DNA of 43,349 nt from CAYTMY01 sp964618075 (GTDB lineage: Bacteria; Bacillota; Clostridia; Eubacteriales; Anaerofustaceae), in assembly GCA_964618075.1 (NCBI GenBank), contig CAZTZO010000013.1, positions 1-43,349 of the forward strand, read 5' to 3'. Made by a program: the position numbers and the translations under genes. Below, in pieces: positions 22,904-32,711 of the stretch (its first letter is position 1; each line of letters begins with the position of its first letter). A model generated the notes under the pieces. The model saw only the letters and a program-made list of their open reading frames with translations, ran no database searches and was not told the origin of the DNA.

Positions 22904-23551
22904 ATGAAGAATTTATTTTTAGCTGCATTTTGTATAGTAAGTATCATACACCTTTATGCGAGCTATAAAAATAACACAAAGCTGCGAAGCGCAACGAAAC
23001 CGTTCATAATAATAACGCTTGCTTTATACTATATAAGCGCTTCTTACACACTGAATTACTTTTTGATTGCATTTTTGTTTTTCAGCCTGTTAGGAGATGT
23101 TGCACTTATGATCAATGGCCTCTTTGCGCTCGGAGGCGTGTGCTTTGGCTTAGGTCATTTATGTCTGATAGTCAGCTACAGCGCATATTTTGACTCGTCT
23201 AAGCTGTCTTGGCCTGTTATTTGTGTTGCGGCGGCGCTGTATGCGGTTATTCTCATCATATTGTTTCGCTGTCTTAAAGGGCATATCCCGAAAAAGCTTT
23301 TTATCCCAATGGTGGCATATATGCTGACAAACGCTTCAATGAATATCTGCGGCATTATACTTGTGATGAGCCATAATACTCTCGGAGCCGTCTGTATACT
23401 TATCGGTGCCATTCTTTTCTTTATATCGGATTGTATATTATATACCGTACGTTTTCACAAGACGCAGTCGATATTTACAAAGCATTTTCTTGTTATGCTT
23501 ACATATATTTCTGCCGCATTTCTCATAACCTACGGCTCAATGGTAATTTAA
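22904..23551 (+). CDS. YhhN-family membrane protein (lysoplasmalogenase-like)
   Basis: The 215-aa product has about eight membrane helices with the YhhN marks KPFIIITLALYYI, FSLLGDVALM (the acidic residue after LG), FGLGHLCLIVSYSAYF and FFISDCILYTVRF. Members in animals hydrolyse lysoplasmalogens, and bacterial ones are presumed to act on ether lipids. Many anaerobic Clostridia make plasmalogens, which fits. The next gene begins five bases after the stop, so they are co-transcribed. Confidence 0.85.
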   Translation: MKNLFLAAFCIVSIIHLYASYKNNTKLRSATKPFIIITLALYYISASYTLNYFLIAFLFFSLLGDVALMINGLFALGGVCFGLGHLCLIVSYSAYFDSSKLSWPVICVAAALYAVILIILFRCLKGHIPKKLFIPMVAYMLTNASMNICGIILVMSHNTLGAVCILIGAILFFISDCILYTVRFHKTQSIFTKHFLVMLTYISAAFLITYGSMVI

Positions 23552-23556
23552 GGACT

Positions 23557-23880
23557 ATGATGGGGGATATTACAAAGGACAAAGAGGAGTATTATATTTA
23601 TATACTGCGCTGTGAGGACGGCTCGCTTTACACGGGTATAACAAAGGATTTTAAAAGGCGCTTAAACGAGCATATGACTAAAAATTCGCGCTGCGCAAAA
23701 TATACTATGTCACATGCTGTGACGAGCGCACAGGCGTTGTGGGCCACCTATGGACGAGCCAATGCGTCGGTATTGGAATACAGAATAAAAAGAATGACAA
23801 AGGCGCAAAAAGAGGAGCTTATTGCGGGGAAATTGCAATTACCAAGCGACTTGGAAGGCTACAGGCGAATTCAAATATAA
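23557..23880 (+). CDS. GIY-YIG nuclease-domain protein (YhbQ/UPF0213-like)
   Basis: From ATG 23557 (a second ATG follows directly) the 107-aa product is essentially one GIY-YIG domain: YYIYILRCEDGSLYTGIT at residues about 11-28, RRLNEHM and the Glu-containing ASVLEYRIKRMTKAQKEELI. These small single-domain proteins are widespread, and a few cut or bind DNA. The frame is open further upstream but runs inside yhhN. AAGGAC precedes the start. Confidence 0.9.
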   Translation: MMGDITKDKEEYYIYILRCEDGSLYTGITKDFKRRLNEHMTKNSRCAKYTMSHAVTSAQALWATYGRANASVLEYRIKRMTKAQKEELIAGKLQLPSDLEGYRRIQI

Positions 23881-23932
23881 AAACAGATATGAATTTTTCA
23901 TATCTGTTTTTTATGTGCTTACTATTTTTTAT

Positions 23933-25042
23933 TTATTTAAGATTTTCAGGGTTTAAACCCTCAAGCTGAGGCAGAACAAATCTGCCGTTTTCTCTTATAG
24001 CTACATCGTCAAAGTATATCGTTCCGCCGCCGTAAGCCTCTGTTTGAATATTGACAAGATCCCAGTGCAGTGCGCTTTTGTTCCCGTTGTCGCACTCGTC
24101 ATATGCGCATCCCGGTGTGAAGTGAAAAGAGCCGGCGATTTTTTCATCAAAAAGAGTGTCGAGCATGGGGAAGGTAATGTAAGGATTAAGCCCGAAGGAA
24201 AATTCTCCGATATACCTTGCTCCTTCGTCAATATCGAGTATTTCGTTTATTCTTTTCGTTTGGTTGCAGGTCGCTTCGGTTATTTTGCCGTCTTTAAATA
24301 CGAAGCGTATGTTTTCGAAAACGTATCCCTGCTCTAAAGAAGGTGTGTTAAAGGTAATATATCCGTTTACGCTTGTTTTTACGGGTGCCGTAAAGAGCTC
24401 TCCGTCGGGTATATTGGATTCTCCCGAGCATTTTATTGCAGGCAAGCCCTTTATTGAAAAACATAGATCTGTGCCTTCGCCTGTGATACGCACCTTGTCT
24501 GTTTTTTCCATAAGCTCTTTAAGAGGCTGCATGGCTTCGTCCATTTTGGAGTAATCAAGACAGCATACGTTGTAAAAGTATTCTCTGAAGGCTTCCTTGC
24601 TCATCTTTGCAGCCTGAGCGCCGCTGGCGTTGGGGTAGCGAAGTATGACCCACTTTGTAAAAGATACTCTTTGATTAAATGCAGGCTCCATGATCTTTGA
24701 ATAAAGGCTCAGCTTTTCTGTGGGTACGTCAGAAAGCTCATAGGTATTGTCCGAAGCGCTTATTGCGATATACGCGTCCATTTGCTTCATCATGTAAAGC
24801 TCACAGTCGTTTTGAATCTTGAGCATATCCTCATTTGCGTTTTTTAGCACCTCGCGCGTTATTGAAGAGTCGGAAAGTCTTACGTACGGATAGGCGCCCT
24901 TTTCATATATGCACTTAACGATTTCACGCACAAGCTCGGCAGCCTCAAAGCCGTTTGCCGTGACGAGTACTTTTTCATTTTGTTTTATCTTGCAGGAGTT
25001 TTCGACTAATCCCCTCGCAAGTATTCTGTTTCTTTCGTCCAT
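23933..25042 (-). CDS. M29-family aminopeptidase
   Basis: The 369-aa product (start MDERNRILARGLVENSCKIK) matches the thermophilic-type M29 metallo-aminopeptidases such as AmpS. It keeps the metal ligands in order: the Glu in CSGESNIPDGE, the Glu in YIGEFSFGLNP, His and Tyr in HFTPGCAYDECD, and the HWD pair in ALHWDLV. It releases N-terminal residues from peptides in the cytoplasm. ATG 25042 is used; the frame extends to 25174 but overlaps the upstream lipoprotein gene. The spacing to that gene is one base. Confidence 0.92.
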   Translation of the reverse strand: MDERNRILARGLVENSCKIKQNEKVLVTANGFEAAELVREIVKCIYEKGAYPYVRLSDSSITREVLKNANEDMLKIQNDCELYMMKQMDAYIAISASDNTYELSDVPTEKLSLYSKIMEPAFNQRVSFTKWVILRYPNASGAQAAKMSKEAFREYFYNVCCLDYSKMDEAMQPLKELMEKTDKVRITGEGTDLCFSIKGLPAIKCSGESNIPDGELFTAPVKTSVNGYITFNTPSLEQGYVFENIRFVFKDGKITEATCNQTKRINEILDIDEGARYIGEFSFGLNPYITFPMLDTLFDEKIAGSFHFTPGCAYDECDNGNKSALHWDLVNIQTEAYGGGTIYFDDVAIRENGRFVLPQLEGLNPENLK

Positions 25043-25043
25043 G

Positions 25044-25592
25044 CTACTTAGCCGTATTCTGAGTGTCGGTATTGTTAGTTGTGTTATTAGTCGTAGCTGT
25101 GCTTTCGGGAACCTCCGTATCAAGGTAGGCTCTGTAAATATAGTGATAAACTGTTGTCGTGCCGTTTTGCTCAACCTTGTTGTAAAGGTGGATATTCCCT
25201 GCCGCTACGTCGACTTCAAAGGTGTAATCGGTAGTCTTTGAGTCATCTGTTTTTATTTTAATTTCACCCGTCGACACCTCTAATGTAAAGGAGGTTTCCT
25301 TCGAGGATACCGTGTAAGGGATCTCACCGTCTGCGTTTGCTACAGCGCCTGCTACGGGAGTTTTCGTCATGACTGTGAATTTGCCTGACTTGTTAGAGTC
25401 AAAGTGCACAAAGCTGACTGTATTTGCGTCCTTCGCTAAAGGCTTGGCGTCAACGTAGGTACAGTCCAAAAGCCAATCGCCCACCATATCGCTGTATTTT
25501 TTCGAGTGCTTTTTATAGGAGCAGCCTGTCAGTGATAAGAAGGCGCACGCCACTAAAGCTATTACTGCTATTATTTTTAATTTCTTATTCAT
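25044..25592 (-). CDS. Lipoprotein of unknown function
   Basis: From ATG 25592, behind GGCGGAGGA, the 182-aa product has a lipoprotein signal with lipobox LTGC (residues about 20-23). A beta-rich domain follows (GDWLLDCTYVDAKPL, then SFTLEVSTGEIKIKTDDSK) and the end is Thr/Asn-rich. The pattern recalls lipocalin-like stability domains, but I cannot assign a family. The M29 peptidase gene follows after one base, so the two share a message. A TATAAT lies upstream near 25625. Confidence 0.75.
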   Translation of the reverse strand: MNKKLKIIAVIALVACAFLSLTGCSYKKHSKKYSDMVGDWLLDCTYVDAKPLAKDANTVSFVHFDSNKSGKFTVMTKTPVAGAVANADGEIPYTVSSKETSFTLEVSTGEIKIKTDDSKTTDYTFEVDVAAGNIHLYNKVEQNGTTTVYHYIYRAYLDTEVPESTATTNNTTNNTDTQNTAK

Positions 25593-25685
25593 TTTTATCC
25601 TCCGCCGGAGTATTAACTCTGTTATTATACCAAATAATACATCGTATATAAACACAGTTGTGAGTTTTAATAAAAAGAAATGACT

Positions 25686-27362
25686 TTATAAGCCCATTAT
25701 GTCAATATATTTGTCAATGTCGCTTGCGGCGTTCCACGGCATAAAGCCGCCTGTAAGAGAAGCGTCGTTTAGGGCATTTATTTGATCGATTATTTGTTGT
25801 CTGCCGTAGTAATTATAAGGATATTCTATTGCGTCGTATGCCTGTATCCACGTTCTGGCTATCGCAGGTGTGGGTATCTCAGTTTGACGCTGAGATGCAC
25901 ATGACGCCCAGTTATACATAAGCTCATAGGGAACCGTCCAAACGATATCGGATATACCGAATTCATGCTTGTTGAAATGGTCGGGGTATGGCATGGCGCT
26001 TATTACATCCGCAACATTGGATAATGCCGGCCAGTACTGTCCGTATGCGGTTACGTAGTCGTAAGCGCATTCTCCGAATACATCTACAGAAACGTAAGCA
26101 CCAAGGGTATGGAGTCTATCGCACGCATACATAACGAAGGCTTGCAGTGCCTGCACTTTTGATTCGCTGTATGTATTTTTTATATCGACCAAGCCCGCTT
26201 GTTCGTCCTCTTCGAGAAAATCGGGAAATCTGGCGTAATCGAACTGTATTTCATTAAATCCCATTTCCTTTACTGCTTCTTCGGCAAGAGAAACGTTGTA
26301 CTGCCATACGTTTCTTGAAAATGCGCTGGGCCAATATGAGCCGAGATGCTTATAAGGAGTCAGACCGTCAAAAGCACATATAGCGTTTTCGGGATGATCC
26401 GTTACATAATAGGTATCCTTGAATGCCGTTATCCTGCCGATAATATAGAACCCTGCGTCCTTGAGCTTCTTTACAGACGCCTTGTATGATTCATACGAAT
26501 TGTAAGCGTTTGCATAGTTTGTTGGAGAGTATGTTTTGTAAGTCTCTGCGGGAAAGGCAGGTGTAAGCTCGTCTTTTATATCGACTACAAATGCATTTAT
26601 ACCGCTGTTTTTTGCTATCTCAATATAACTGTCTACATTGTCCATTACATAAGCGCACAGATACAGACAATTTGCGGGGTATGGCATTACGTTGTCCTCA
26701 AAGGAAGGCTTTTCGTATGGATAGTAATCGCAGTCGCCTGCATTTCCTCCTCCGTACATATCAGTTCTTTGAGCATGTAATAAATAACTACCGGCTTCGT
26801 CGTAATTTAATAGAGCGTCTTCAAGCGTATTTACAAGATATTTTCCGATTACGTAGCAAGTTTTATCCCCCAGCTTGACTGTATACATGTTAACCACGCC
26901 GTTTTTGAAGTAATCAAAATCAACTATATCAAGCTGTGTTCCTTTTTTTGCCATTGTAAGTATTTTACAGGAGTCATATTCCTCATAAACGGTAACCGGT
27001 GTTCGCACATACATTTCTTTTTCTTCTGCCGCTTTTTTAATATCCGTCGTAAACTGCTCTTCATGTACGTAGTATTTGTTGTCGTCTGTCTTTATTTTTA
27101 CGAATATCTCGCCCGTAGAGCTGTTAACTATCTTTGAAGAAGATATAACCTGCATTCCTCTGTACAGAGTGCCGACTTCGCTGAAGTTTTCGTCGTATAC
27201 GATTACTTGGGGTGAGCTTGATTTCAAATATCCCTTGCAGGGAAAGGCAAGATAAAAAGCAGGGAAAATATTTATAATAAGTATGCCTGCGATTATTATT
27301 TGAGCCAGTCTGAATATAATATTTTTGTAGGGTGTTGTTTTATTGTTATAAATGCTGTTCAT
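25686..27362 (-). CDS. DUF4015-family putative glycoside hydrolase, membrane anchored
   Basis: The 558-aa product has an N-terminal membrane anchor (about 20-45, IIIAGILIINIFPAFYLAF) and a region of about 150 residues with SH3-like repeats. A TIM-barrel domain of the DUF4015 type follows (from about 245: NAFVVDIKDELTPAF, FYIIGRITAFKD, then FNEIQFDYARFPD and YVSVDVFGECAYD). That domain is related to glycosyl hydrolase 13-like barrels and is thought to act on extracellular or wall sugars. ATG 27362 is used, because the -35 of a good promoter (27402-27407) covers the alternative start at 27407. It acts outside the membrane. The substrate is unknown. Confidence 0.85.
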   Translation of the reverse strand: MNSIYNNKTTPYKNIIFRLAQIIIAGILIINIFPAFYLAFPCKGYLKSSSPQVIVYDENFSEVGTLYRGMQVISSSKIVNSSTGEIFVKIKTDDNKYYVHEEQFTTDIKKAAEEKEMYVRTPVTVYEEYDSCKILTMAKKGTQLDIVDFDYFKNGVVNMYTVKLGDKTCYVIGKYLVNTLEDALLNYDEAGSYLLHAQRTDMYGGGNAGDCDYYPYEKPSFEDNVMPYPANCLYLCAYVMDNVDSYIEIAKNSGINAFVVDIKDELTPAFPAETYKTYSPTNYANAYNSYESYKASVKKLKDAGFYIIGRITAFKDTYYVTDHPENAICAFDGLTPYKHLGSYWPSAFSRNVWQYNVSLAEEAVKEMGFNEIQFDYARFPDFLEEDEQAGLVDIKNTYSESKVQALQAFVMYACDRLHTLGAYVSVDVFGECAYDYVTAYGQYWPALSNVADVISAMPYPDHFNKHEFGISDIVWTVPYELMYNWASCASQRQTEIPTPAIARTWIQAYDAIEYPYNYYGRQQIIDQINALNDASLTGGFMPWNAASDIDKYIDIMGL

Positions 27363-27378
27363 AATTTTCACATAAAAT

Positions 27379-27407
27379 ACTATATCAATAAAAAATAAAC
27401 ATTTCAA
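27379..27407 (-). promoter_or_regulatory. Promoter of the DUF4015 gene
   Basis: Minus strand TTGAAA (27402-27407), 17 bases, TATAGT (27379-27384), 17 bases before ATG 27362, which implies a very short leader. Confidence 0.65.
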
Positions 27408-27556
27408 CCTTGTTCGACAAATCCAGACATTTAAAAAAAAGGTTTAGTGGGAATGATATAATATTAAAAAGGTGCGTGGGTATGCCTTGCGTTGCTTTGA
27501 AAGTTTGCTTGTGATAAAATTATCTGAAATATAAGTATGTTTGTAAGGTAAATATT

Positions 27557-28519
27557 ATGAAAAAGAAACTTTTGCTCATAAAGAATCCGGCTGCCGGCGT
27601 CACATTGCTTAAGGCTAAGGATAAAGACATGACTCAGCTGTTGTCCATAGGTTATTACATAGACATATATAAGACAAAATGTAAATATGACGCTATGGAG
27701 GCTGTGTGTAAAATGGGCGCAGACTACGATACCGTAGCAGCATGGGGAGGCGATGGTACTATAAACGAGGTCATAAGCGGACTTATGAAAATACCTGAGG
27801 AAAACAGACCTGCTCTTGTGTGTATTCCCGCCGGCACAACAAATCAGCTTGTGGACGCAATAGGACTTCCAAGAGATATGCTTGAGGCAGCGCTCGTTGG
27901 CGTAACAGGCAAAATCAGCAGTCTGGACGTTGGGATGATAGACGATATATGCTTTGCCACGGCAGTATCCTTTGGGATATTTACGGATTCTTCTTATGAT
28001 ACTCCGCAGGCTTTAAAAAATCTCTTTGGTTACCCAGCATATTTTATGGGAGCACTGCGCAGCATACCGGAGCTTCGTTCATATAAGATGAAGGTTATCG
28101 CAAACGGGGAAACCTTCAGTGATGAATATATTCTGGGCGCCGTCTCAAACGTATTGTCTGTCGGAGGGCTTATAAGGATGCGTGAGGGCGTGGTAAAAAC
28201 GGACGACGGGTTATTTGAGGTCGTTCTTGTTAAAAAACCGAATAAACCCGGCAATATGATAAAAATACTTACCGACGTTGCCCTACAGGAATACAATATG
28301 CAGTATATTAAGGTATTCCATTCCGATAACGTGCGTATGGAAATCGAGGAGGATATCCCGTGGACTGTCGACGGAGAATATCGAAGAGATTTTTCAAGCG
28401 TTGATATAAAGCTTATACAGGGAGCAATAAAAGTATACAGACCGAACATTCCCGAATTATATAAGCAGGAATACAAAAATGACGACAATATATGGGCGTA
28501 TATGCATCATTCAATATGA
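27557..28519 (+). CDS. Diacylglycerol/lipid kinase (DagK/YegS family)
   Basis: The 320-aa product starts KKKLLLIKNPAAG and has the ATP-site motif WGGDGTINEVISG (residues about 64-76), CIPAGTTNQLVDA and DVGMIDDI. These are marks of the DagK_cat family, which phosphorylates diacylglycerol or related lipids at the inner membrane face. The C-terminal domain keeps TVDGEYR. The ATG has AAGG before it. Length is normal. Confidence 0.9.
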   Translation: MKKKLLLIKNPAAGVTLLKAKDKDMTQLLSIGYYIDIYKTKCKYDAMEAVCKMGADYDTVAAWGGDGTINEVISGLMKIPEENRPALVCIPAGTTNQLVDAIGLPRDMLEAALVGVTGKISSLDVGMIDDICFATAVSFGIFTDSSYDTPQALKNLFGYPAYFMGALRSIPELRSYKMKVIANGETFSDEYILGAVSNVLSVGGLIRMREGVVKTDDGLFEVVLVKKPNKPGNMIKILTDVALQEYNMQYIKVFHSDNVRMEIEEDIPWTVDGEYRRDFSSVDIKLIQGAIKVYRPNIPELYKQEYKNDDNIWAYMHHSI

Positions 28520-28676
28520 ATATGTATGGTTTGATTACGTTTTTAAAGTGAAAATTAATATAAATAGCTTGCACAGCGCATGAAAAACAATTATTATAAA
28601 AAACTGTAACAAATAAAAAGGAGTTTTTCGGTTTACGCGTAAAGATATATATAAGAGATATTTACGGAGGTTTAAA

Positions 28677-29780
28677 ATGAATCGTAATCTTATATATTAT
28701 CTTTGGATGAAGCATCAGTGTAAAGCTTCCGACGCTTCTATTAAAAAGCTAATAGATTATTTCGGAGACGCACAAAGAGTTTATCAGGAACGCGAAGAGG
28801 AAGTTTTTAAGAGCATTGAGGGAGTGAGTATCAAGACGCAGCATAGTCTTGCAAATGATAAGAACCTCAAATTTGCTCAGGAGCAAATCGAAAAATGTGA
28901 AGAAAATTCCGACAAGTATATTCTTTATGAGGATGAAGCTTATCCGGATATGCTTCGCGAAATATACGATCCTCCCTCATATTTGTTTTACAAGGGCTCA
29001 AATTTGTTTGCTTCGCCAAGTGTGTGTATATCGGTCGTAGGCTCCAGAAAGGCTACAGAATACGGCAGGCAATGTGCATACGCGCTTTCAAAGCAGCTTG
29101 CTTCAAGCGGTATAATAGTGATAAGCGGGCTTGCTTACGGGATAGATTCGTATTCTCATAAAGGAGCGTGCGATGCCTCTAATCCGACAATTGCAGTGTT
29201 GGGCAACGGTACTAATCATATATACCCGAAGGCAAATAAGTTTGTATATGAGGAAATACTTGATACAGGCGGCATGATATTAAGCGAGTTTCTTCCTGAC
29301 ACACCGCCAATGAGCTACAATTTTCCGCGCCGAAACAGAATCATAAGTGCTCTATCGTATGGTACATTGGTGATAGAGGCGGGATTAAAAAGCGGGTCGT
29401 TAATAACGGCGCGCTGTGCCCTGGAACAGGGACGAGAGGTATATGCAGTGCCCGGCAACATTACAAGTGAAATGTCGGAGGGTACGAACAAGCTTATCAA
29501 GGACGGCGCTAAGCCTGTATCATGCGCCAACGACATATTAGAAGACCTTTTCAGCGTATTAAGACCGATAAAAGCGTCAGCCTCTGTAAAGCCAACTGAA
29601 CTGACGCAAGAAGAAAACGCGCTGATGAGTAAGATAGTCAGCGGAGTGCAGACTCCCGACGCTCTTGCCGAAAGCCTGAATGTTTCAGCCTCTAAGCTGA
29701 GCGCTCTGCTTACGGCAATGGAGCTCAAACAAATTATAAGTGTACGAATGGGAGTGGTTTACGCCGCATACCGGAGGTAG
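28677..29780 (+). CDS. dprA: DNA-processing protein DprA
   Basis: The 367-aa product has a SAM-like N-terminus, the Rossmann DprA core (VVGSRKATEYGRQCA at about 120, ISGLAYGIDSYSHKGA, then GTNHIYPKAN, FPRRNRIISALS and GSLITARCALEQGREVYAVPG), and a small C-terminal winged helix. It binds incoming single-stranded DNA and loads RecA during transformation. ACGGAGG stands before the ATG. Its stop is part of the ribosome binding site of topA, so the two are coupled, a common arrangement in Firmicutes. Confidence 0.97.
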   Translation: MNRNLIYYLWMKHQCKASDASIKKLIDYFGDAQRVYQEREEEVFKSIEGVSIKTQHSLANDKNLKFAQEQIEKCEENSDKYILYEDEAYPDMLREIYDPPSYLFYKGSNLFASPSVCISVVGSRKATEYGRQCAYALSKQLASSGIIVISGLAYGIDSYSHKGACDASNPTIAVLGNGTNHIYPKANKFVYEEILDTGGMILSEFLPDTPPMSYNFPRRNRIISALSYGTLVIEAGLKSGSLITARCALEQGREVYAVPGNITSEMSEGTNKLIKDGAKPVSCANDILEDLFSVLRPIKASASVKPTELTQEENALMSKIVSGVQTPDALAESLNVSASKLSALLTAMELKQIISVRMGVVYAAYRR

Positions 29781-29784
29781 AAGA

Positions 29785-31836
29785 ATGTCATACAAGCTCG
29801 TTATAGTCGAATCGCCTGCAAAAGCGAAAACAATCGGAAAATATCTGCCTGAGGGCTGTAATGTCACAGCTACTATGGGACATCTTATAGACCTGCCGTC
29901 CTCTAAGCTAGGTATAGACGTCGAAAACGGATATATACCCGAATACAAGACGATAAAGGGCAAGGCCACAAAGCTCAAGGAGATTAAAAGTCTGACAAAG
30001 GGCGCCGATGAAGTTATTCTCGCAACAGACCCTGACCGCGAGGGAGAAGTCATATCATATCATCTTGCGAACTATCTCGGTCTTGATACGAAGGATAATA
30101 ACAGAATAGAATTTCATGAAATAACGCCTAGCGCTATAACGAAGGCCATGGATAACAAGCGTCCCATAGATATGGATCTTGTTGATGCTCAGCAGGCACG
30201 AAGAGTGCTTGACCGACTTGTCGGATACAAAATCAGCCCGATATTATGGAAAAAGGTGATGCGCGGGCTTTCTGCTGGAAGAGTACAGTCCGCCGCAACG
30301 CGAATAATAGTCGACAGGGAAGAAGAAATAAGGGATTTTGTAGCTACAGAGTATTACAATATAAAAGCTCTCCTTTTTAAAAGCGGACAAACCGAGATTT
30401 TTGAAGCACATCTTACAAAAATAAATAACAAAAAAGTCGAAATAAACAGCGCGTCTGAAAGTGAGACTATTGTACAAGAGCTTAAGAAATGCGATTACAG
30501 GGTCGAGGAAATCAAGAAAACCGCAAAAAAGCGAAACCCTTATGCACCGTTCACGACAAGCACGTTACAGCAGGACGCATACCGCAAGCTTGGTATGTCT
30601 ACTAAAAAGACGATGCTCATAGCCCAACAGCTCTATGAAGGACTTGATATAAAGGGAAAGGGTCACATTGGTCTTGTCACATATATCAGAACCGATTCCG
30701 TGCGTATTGCAGATGAGGCGAAAGAAGCGGCAAAGAATTATATTATACACAATTACGGCAAAGAATTTCATTGTGACAGAGTTTACGGCAAGAAGGGTAA
30801 AATACAGGACGCTCACGAGGCGATCAGGCCCACAGATATCACTATTTCTCCTTCGACGATTGCGGATTCTCTGAACAAGGATCAGCTGAATCTCTACAGA
30901 CTCGTGTATAACAGATTTATTTCATCTCAGATGTCAAGCGCAGTGTATGACACACAGGCGGCCGATATATCCTGCTCAAAATATACCCTTCATGCAACAG
31001 GCTCAAAGCTTGTATTCCCCGGTTATTTGAAGGTGTATGGGGCAGATGAAAATAATGAAGAGGGTATGCTTCCGGAGCTTGAAAAGGACGAGATTCTATC
31101 ACTTAAAGAGGTGATAAGCGAACAGAAATTCACCCAGCCGCCGGCGCGTTATACGGAGGCGTCGCTTGTAAAAGCTCTTGAAGAGCTTGGAATAGGCAGA
31201 CCGAGCACATACGCTCCGACAATAAGCACAATATTGGCGCGTAATTATGTTGTTTTAGAGGAAAAGAAATTTGTGCCCACAGATCTCGGAGAAGCCGTGA
31301 CTAAGCTTATGAAGGAGAATTTCGAAGAGATAGTCGATGTGGGATTTACGGCTGAAATGGAAAACGAGCTCGATAAGGTCGCAGAAGGAAATGAAAACTG
31401 GGTTGAGGTCGTCGATGGGTTTTATAAAAAGCTCAAAAGCGAGCTTGACGTGGCGGACGATATACCAAGGATCAAGCTTCCCGAGGTGGAAACAGATGAG
31501 GTCTGTGAAAAATGCGGCAGAAATTTAGTTATAAAAATCGGCAGATACGGCAAGTTTCTTGCATGTCCCGGTTACCCCGAATGCAGCTTCACGAAGCCAC
31601 TCGTTGAGAAGGTCGAAGCCAAATGCCCCGATTGCGGAGCCGACATGGTGTTACGCAAGACAAAAAAAGGCAGAACGTTTTATGGCTGCAGCGCATATCC
31701 CGACTGCAAATTTATGAGCTGGAACAAGCCCACGGACAAGAAATGTCCCGAATGCGGAGGAGTTCTTTTCGAGTCGAGCACAAAAAATAAAACAATATTC
31801 TGCATAAATAAAGAATGCGGGTATAAGGAGCTTTAA
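29785..31836 (+). CDS. topA: DNA topoisomerase I
   Basis: The 683-aa product has the TOPRIM start KLVIVESPAKAKTIGKYLP with DPDREGE for magnesium. The catalytic Tyr300 lies in GLVTYIRTDS, GIGRPSTYAPTI follows, and three C-terminal zinc fingers come last (four Cys each, about residues 571-680: CEKCG..C..C, CPDCG..C..C, CPECG..C..C). It relaxes negative supercoils. ATG 29785 lies five bases after GGAGG, which overlaps the dprA stop. Nothing unusual. Confidence 0.97.
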   Translation: MSYKLVIVESPAKAKTIGKYLPEGCNVTATMGHLIDLPSSKLGIDVENGYIPEYKTIKGKATKLKEIKSLTKGADEVILATDPDREGEVISYHLANYLGLDTKDNNRIEFHEITPSAITKAMDNKRPIDMDLVDAQQARRVLDRLVGYKISPILWKKVMRGLSAGRVQSAATRIIVDREEEIRDFVATEYYNIKALLFKSGQTEIFEAHLTKINNKKVEINSASESETIVQELKKCDYRVEEIKKTAKKRNPYAPFTTSTLQQDAYRKLGMSTKKTMLIAQQLYEGLDIKGKGHIGLVTYIRTDSVRIADEAKEAAKNYIIHNYGKEFHCDRVYGKKGKIQDAHEAIRPTDITISPSTIADSLNKDQLNLYRLVYNRFISSQMSSAVYDTQAADISCSKYTLHATGSKLVFPGYLKVYGADENNEEGMLPELEKDEILSLKEVISEQKFTQPPARYTEASLVKALEELGIGRPSTYAPTISTILARNYVVLEEKKFVPTDLGEAVTKLMKENFEEIVDVGFTAEMENELDKVAEGNENWVEVVDGFYKKLKSELDVADDIPRIKLPEVETDEVCEKCGRNLVIKIGRYGKFLACPGYPECSFTKPLVEKVEAKCPDCGADMVLRKTKKGRTFYGCSAYPDCKFMSWNKPTDKKCPECGGVLFESSTKNKTIFCINKECGYKEL

Positions 31837-31882
31837 ATACAGCTTATTATTTTATACGAGAGATAAACTTAATCTTAGAATA

Positions 31883-31911
31883 TTGACACACGATATATAT
31901 ACAGTTATAAT
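31883..31911 (+). promoter_or_regulatory. Promoter of the FMN riboswitch/ribU unit
   Basis: TTGACA (31883-31888), exactly 17 bases, TATAAT (31906-31911): perfect consensus. Transcription would begin just at the riboswitch P1 stem. Confidence 0.9.
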
Positions 31912-31913
31912 TA

Positions 31914-32026
31914 AAACATCTTCAGGGCAGGGTGCAATTCCCAATCGGCGGTAAAGTCCGCGAGCAAATGCAGAATCGGTGAGATTCCGATACCGACGGT
32001 TACAGTCCGGATGGAAGAGGATGTTT
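31914..32026 (+). ncRNA. FMN riboswitch (RFN element)
   Basis: The conserved RFN pieces appear in order: CATCTTCAGGGCAGGGTG, AATTCCCAATCGGCGGTAAA, GTCCGCGAGC, AATCGGTGAGATTCCG, ATACCGACGGTTACAGTCCG and GATGGAAGAGGATG, with a P1 stem AACATC/GATGTT (31915-31920 and 32020-32025). It binds FMN. Followed by a terminator hairpin, it should switch off ribU when FMN is plentiful. Confidence 0.97.
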
Positions 32027-32033
32027 TTTTATG

Positions 32034-32056
32034 CCGCTGATGAAAGCGGTTTTTTT
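32034..32056 (+). terminator. Expression-platform terminator of the FMN riboswitch
   Basis: CCGCT (32034-32038) and AGCGG (32045-32049) form a short stem followed by seven T, just after the aptamer. It is the likely off-state hairpin. Confidence 0.7.
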
Positions 32057-32098
32057 CTTTCATTAACGCCCGTTAGAAAAATATAACGGAGGGTTGAT

Positions 32099-32659
32099 AT
32101 GTCAGGCTCTAAAACAAAAAAACTTGTTCTTATTTCACTGTTCACGGCAATTTCGGTGGTACTGCTTATGGTACCGTTTCTGCGCTTTCCTCTTATTCCG
32201 GCAGCTGCGTTTTTGGAATATGACGCAATGGACGTTCCTATTCTTATCGGAGGTTTTGCACTCGGTCCGGCAGCGGGTTTTCTGATAACCGCATTAGCGG
32301 CAATAGTGCAGGGCTTTACCGTTTCTTCCTCAAGCGGATTATACGGAATAATCATGCACTTTATAGCAACGGGTGCGTTCGTGGGAGTATCTGCCGCAAT
32401 TTACAAAAAAAATCGTTCAGTAAAAAAACTTATCGTTGCGCTTGTATGTGGGGCGCTTTCGATGACTGCCGTAATGATTCCGGCAAATATTTTCATAACG
32501 CCCTTATTTATGGGAGTAAGCAGGAGCGTCGTTATAAATATGCTATTGCCGGTTTTCCTGCCGTTTAATTTGCTAAAATCCTTTATCAATGCAGCGGTTA
32601 CATTTCTTGTATATATGCCTCTTAAAGGTGTTATCGAAAAGGGCAGCTTGATCAAATAA
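32099..32659 (+). CDS. ribU: Riboflavin ECF transporter substrate-binding (S) component
   Basis: The 186-aa product has five to six membrane spans and the RibU pattern (RFPLIPAAAFLEYDAMDVPI, then GFALGPAAGFLITALAAIVQ and MIPANIFITPLFMG). Its place behind the FMN riboswitch fixes the substrate as riboflavin. It works with shared energising subunits (EcfA, A', T) encoded elsewhere. GGAGGG is seven bases before the ATG. A good terminator follows. Confidence 0.96.
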   Translation: MSGSKTKKLVLISLFTAISVVLLMVPFLRFPLIPAAAFLEYDAMDVPILIGGFALGPAAGFLITALAAIVQGFTVSSSSGLYGIIMHFIATGAFVGVSAAIYKKNRSVKKLIVALVCGALSMTAVMIPANIFITPLFMGVSRSVVINMLLPVFLPFNLLKSFINAAVTFLVYMPLKGVIEKGSLIK

Positions 32660-32668
32660 ATATGGGTT

Positions 32669-32706
32669 AAAAAATCCTTAAGCTAAACAAGCATTAAGGA
32701 TTTTTT
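32669..32706 (+). terminator. Terminator of ribU
   Basis: AAAAAATCCTTAA (32669-32681) and TTAAGGATTTTTT (32694-32706) form a perfect 13-bp stem with a T tail. Confidence 0.85.
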
Positions 32707-32711
32707 AATAT